Assembly (NCBI GenBank): GCA_002077045.2
Contig: KZ111163.1
Coordinates: forward strand, 7,505 to 71,504
DNA from: Rachicladosporium sp. CCFEE 5018
Taxonomy: Eukaryota; Ascomycota; Dothideomycetes; Cladosporiales; Cladosporiaceae
Direction: 5' to 3'
Length of the DNA: 64,000 nucleotides
Part shown: positions 60,456 to 64,000 of the stretch, in pieces
Numbering within the stretch: the stretch's first letter is position 1
Layout of the letters: every line of letters begins with the position of its first letter
Translations under genes and position numbers: made by a program
Notes under the pieces: generated by a model
Databases searched by the model: none
The model's input: only the letters and a program-made list of their open reading frames with translations
Told to the model about the DNA's origin: nothing

Positions 60456-61705
60456 CTACTCGTCATGATCCGGCTTCCTCCTCAGAGATCCGATCCTTTG
60501 CTTCAAGCTCTGCTTGATGCTTCCCTTGCGGTGCATCTCATTGTGATGCAGGTCGGTATCGTTTGCATGCGCCAGCTCAGCGTACTTGCGGTCATCACCA
60601 GCAATGGTAACTGGATCACGAGCGTCGAGTGTACCTTTACGCTCGGCTCGGTGGTAGTCACGGTTGATGGCAGCATGGTCCTCCATCTCGATGCCGTTGT
60701 CGTCGATCTTGTGTGCCTTCAGAGCGCGGTTCAGGGAGAAGCCAGGCTCGGCCTCGCCTTTGAGATCTTCTGGGTCGTACTCCTGCACATTATTAGCACG
60801 GGTCACATGACATCCATTTCAGCGACACTCACCTTTCCAGGCCACTGCTTGTACCCCGGCTCATTGTTCAGTCCCTCACGCATCATATCCGTCCCCTCCT
60901 CATAATCATACCGCCTTCCAAACTGATCTGGCTCTCCGGGCGGCACGATAGCCACGCCGTCCAAAGGCTTATGCCGCTCAACAGCATCCTTAATGTTCTC
61001 GCGCGGCGTCGCCTTGAGTGTCTCAGCAATACTGTCTTCCAACGCAGCGATAGGCGCAGTCTTCGGATCCCTATTCCGAGCAAAGGCCGCAGCATCGTAG
61101 GGTCCCTCATGGTGGTACGCGCGGCCGCCGAGAGCCGGATCGAGACGGTCGATCACGTCGGGGCCTTGGATGGACTTCTTCTTCAGGTGAGACGAGCGGT
61201 TCGCTTTGCGGGAATCACGTCTAATGATGTCCAGGGGCTTGTGGCTCTCATCGCCGGGGAAGCGCTGGGCAAGACTGCTGCCGCGGCGGCGTGATGGTAC
61301 GGCGCCTTCGCCGCCATCGACGTTGCGGAGTGCTGCTGCTGCATCACTCGTGCGATGTGGGCGGGCGCTGCGGTCGTGGACTGGCTCCTCGCTGAAATTT
61401 GGGAACTTGGTAGGAGGGCTCCCTCTGGCACCAAGCGGACGTGTGGAGTCCTGTGCACCGCTCTTCGCTGGTGGAGCCGTGTGATAAGGGTTCTTCGATG
61501 TCGCAGCTGTTGTCGTTCTCTCCCTGTCTGGTAGGCCGGCGAAGGTGCTGCCGAAGCTTGCTCCTGGTCCAGTCTCCGCTGATGGTTCGGGAGCATTGAA
61601 TGGGTCGATCAGCTCTGCAGCTGCCTGAGATACTGTTAATTATCATGTGAATGCACGTGCTGGAAAGTGTTGACTTGCCGACTTGGAGTCGATTGCGTGT
61701 GACAT
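60456..61705 (-). CDS. Pal1-family cell morphology protein
   Basis: Exons 61705-61679, 61624-60833 and 60782-60456 give 381 residues. The family core is seen in HLKKKSIQGPDVIDRLDP, YHHEGPYDA and RNRDPKTAPIAALEDS, then PPGEPDQFGRRYDYEEGTDMMRE and EYDPEDLKGEAEPGFSLNRALK. The N-terminal half (AAELIDPFNAPEP...) is disordered. Fission yeast Pal1 is a membrane-associated protein needed for cylindrical shape and wall integrity, and Pal1 proteins attach to endocytic or eisosome-like sites. The first intron (61678-61625, 54 bp) appears to use a GC donor (GCAAGT), with phase 0 after only nine codons (MSHAIDSKS). The second intron is 60832-60783 (GTGAGT). Confidence 0.8.
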
Positions 61706-61974
61706 GGCTGTAGAATGTTTATTACAATTCGTTCGAGAAGCACAGGATGCAATGTGTGTCCGAGAGTATGATCAGATGAAGACCTGCAGGGCATGCACAT
61801 CAGTTGTACCTGCAGCGTGGGACTTTCTACCGTTTCGTTCCTGACACGGCTGGCCACGCACCCAGTGACGTCGTTTTCCAATCAAGCTCGAGCCGCATGG
61901 CGCCGTCGGTAGAGACATCCGAGATATCAATGTTGATTTCACATATTAATAGTAGCGACGGCGTATGCTACTTG
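61706..61974. other. Divergent promoter region, Pal1-like / USB1
   Basis: About 270 bp between divergent start codons. The USB1 frame is open upstream of its ATG but without family similarity. No element recognised. Confidence 0.5.
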
Positions 61975-62992
61975 ATGGGCCTCGTCGACTACTCGGACTC
62001 GGACGGCGAAGCAGAAGATACGCACACCGGAGTCATGCCTCCAGCGAAGAAGCGCAAAACGACGCAGGCTTCGAACGGTGGGGCGACGGAGCTTCCACCA
62101 CTTCCCTCTGCATTTCGTGACCTATACTCGTCAAACGTACGCACAAGCGTGCAGGATGACCCGACGCTTCACGGTGGTCGACAACGCGTGATCCCTCACG
62201 TCGAGGGCAATTGGGCGACTCACATCTTCATCGAGTGTAAGCAAGATATACATAGAACCTGTGTGGCGATGTTGGGGTCGACCTCACGTCCACTGACACG
62301 CATGAGGGCTTCCCGATCAGAACGAGAACTACGCCCTGCAAGAGTCTATGCGTCTGATTGACCGTAGTCTCAATGAATCTTCTCGTACTAGCAGAGCGAT
62401 ACATACTCTGCTCAGAAACGACCTCGGTGTCCCGATCCCACTGCATGTCTCGCTGTCACGTACCTTAATGCTCAAGGCTGAGCAAAGAGACGCCTTCCTG
62501 GCACGATGCAGAGCAGCTGCAAGCTCTATGGCAGCATTCGAGATGAAGCTTGAGACCTTGCAGTGGCATCCAAATGAAGACCGTACTAGATGGTTTCTCA
62601 TCGTGCAGGTGTCTTCGCCAGATGCCGCGCTATCATCTATGGTCGAGTCTCTGAACAGCGTCGCGGCCGAATTTAATCAGCCTCTGCTGTACGAGGATGA
62701 GGACGCGACTTCCTCGGTGACTCCATCAGCATCCAGGATCGCCGACAGTGGAGCTACAACAACACGAGTGGTCTCACAAAAATTCCATATCAGCATTGCG
62801 TGGTCTCTTGAGCCGCCGCCTACAGCTGGAACGACCAACACAGAGACCGTGCAACAGACACAGACTGATGGCAGATTTCTGATGAGGGCGCTGGCGGAGT
62901 ATCGCGTTCCCGCGAAAGACTTGAAGGTCCGTATTGGGCAAGATGTGACTGCGATCCCGCTACGAGTGCGAAGGGGCTCTGCTGTGCAATGA
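61975..62992 (+). CDS. USB1: U6 snRNA 3' phosphodiesterase Usb1
   Basis: Exons 61975-62236 and 62307-62992 (70 bp intron with a CTGAC branch) give 315 residues. Usb1/Mpn1 is the nuclear 3'-5' exonuclease that trims U6 snRNA and leaves a cyclic or terminal phosphate. It is a 2H phosphoesterase: the two catalytic motifs HVSLSR (residue about 133) and HISIAW (about 247) are both intact. The start MGLVDYSDSDGEAED, a basic KKRK stretch and GNWATHIFIEW, completed across the intron, match the family. The ATG at 61975 was chosen over earlier in-frame ATGs because similarity begins there. Confidence 0.9.
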
Positions 62993-64000
62993 CGGTGAGA
63001 GCATGATGTCTTGGCGTAGTAGAACACAAATATCAGAGCGCTAAGTAGTCGCTTGGCAATATTCGGACAGTATCAAGTCCATTTGCAAAATGACTCGTGA
63101 TCGGAGAGTGCGGTGTTCTTCGTGAGAGAGTGGATGTATCGAAGGCGCGAAGAAATTCAAGAAGACACTCGGCGAGCGGCTTGTCTAACCTAATTTCGGC
63201 GCCTCAGTCGGCCAATCAGCGAAGAAATGCCGACCTCACCCCCTATCTTCACGACATCGAGACATCGTGCACTTCGTTCACGTCGATGACGCTGTGCGTT
63301 ATCCGTGCCCGAAGCAATTCCTGGTTGCATGGCGGGATTGCTTGTCTGACCGGAGCTGAAGGCCGCCCTCATGCATAATCACGACGATCTTTCACTTTGA
63401 GATAGCGAAGAGCATCCTGAAACACTTCCGATGATCGTCCATGCGCAATGACTACATAGTCCGTGACAGACTCAGCTCATTGCAGCAAAAGACGACGTGG
63501 CGCTCTGTAAATGATCGGGGCGTCTGTATGTACATATGATATCTTCTAAATGAAGCCATGATCGTGCGAGTGGTTGTCCTTCGAGATTCGGAAGAGCCAA
63601 TCTACGGAGCCACTTTAGCTCGCAGCTCTCGCTTAGGTACGCGCGACAAGCGTGTGCACGGGTGTTGATTTTATGTCACCCTGATCCCTGATTCAATTCG
63701 GCCGTGAATGTGATTACTGTCCATTGTGTTCATTATTGTATACTCATCCTCGCGCACCTGTGTCTATAGTCCTCGCCGATCGATCAAAACCGCAGCGATA
63801 TACGAGAAACTCAATCGCGACGCGACATTTCACGCGCTGTGCTATCGCATTTACCCTGGACGAACTGCAAATCCACCGGACATGCTCGCTCGGAGGACCC
63901 CATGAGCCGCCGCGACTGAGCAGAAGGAACACACTCCGGTGCGACGATGCCGCTCTTCTCAAAGTTCAGGAGCAAGAGCTCGCAATCGGTGGTTAAGGGG
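62993..64000. other. Right-end intergenic region, about 1 kb
   Basis: No gene, tRNA or repeat recognised up to the window end. Small open frames at 63097-63378 and 63724-63996 show no family features. A gene may start beyond the window. Confidence 0.45.

Overview
The window is nuclear DNA of a filamentous ascomycete. Evidence: short (45-80 bp) GT-AG introns with CTRAY-like branch sites, moderate-to-high GC, and gene families such as a class IV chitin synthase, a DUF1776 protein, a GH67-type alpha-glucuronidase tail, a fungal expansin-like protein and the Mph1, Rrn3, Rfc2 and Usb1 orthologues. A melanised Dothideomycete is my best guess, from general resemblance only. No mobile element, rRNA or CRISPR array was recognised.

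Layout. (1) 1-11331 is a copy ('duplicon 1') of 46954-58214 ('duplicon 2'), in the same orientation. Each copy holds, in order, a class IV chitin synthase (only its 3' part in copy 1, because the window starts inside it), a block of BTB-domain genes and relics (A, B, C, D), an Env7/STK16-type kinase, a fifth BTB locus (E), and the 3' end of a GH67 alpha-glucuronidase that runs into a 100-N gap. (2) 11432-44445 is single-copy and gene dense: a Bub2-like tail, DUF1776, a conserved hypothetical, a glycine-zipper protein, RRN3, a CDC25/rhodanese-like phosphatase, a DUF1746/Dsc4-like gene, MPH1, a large PhoD-like phosphatase, a ZIP transporter, RFC2, a GFA-domain protein, an expansin-like secreted protein, a secreted alpha/beta hydrolase, a sixth BTB locus (F) and a CHS4/SKT5-type chitin synthase activator. 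(3) Duplicon 2 starts inside the complete chitin synthase gene (44446-48379), which is divergent from the activator. (4) Beyond the second gap lie a fungal transcription-factor-like gene, a Pal1-family gene and USB1.

Functional links. The CHS3-type synthase and its CHS4/SKT5-type activator are head-to-head neighbours. Pal1 also belongs to cell-morphology functions. GH67 and the expansin-like protein act on plant or fungal wall polymers. MPH1, RFC2, RRN3 and USB1 are housekeeping genes.

The unusual part is the BTB family: eleven loci in one 64 kb window, sharing one phase-0 intron in the BTB domain and often ending in a small Cys-rich zinc-ribbon-like tail. Only two (B and C of duplicon 2) look intact. 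The others carry different frameshifts, deletions and stops in the two copies. The duplicon ends are nearly identical while the BTB block is strongly diverged. Whether the two copies are a true segmental duplication or two haplotypes placed in one scaffold cannot be settled here; the two N gaps at exactly the same point make an assembly cause a serious possibility. Intron positions were read by eye from splice signals and phase.
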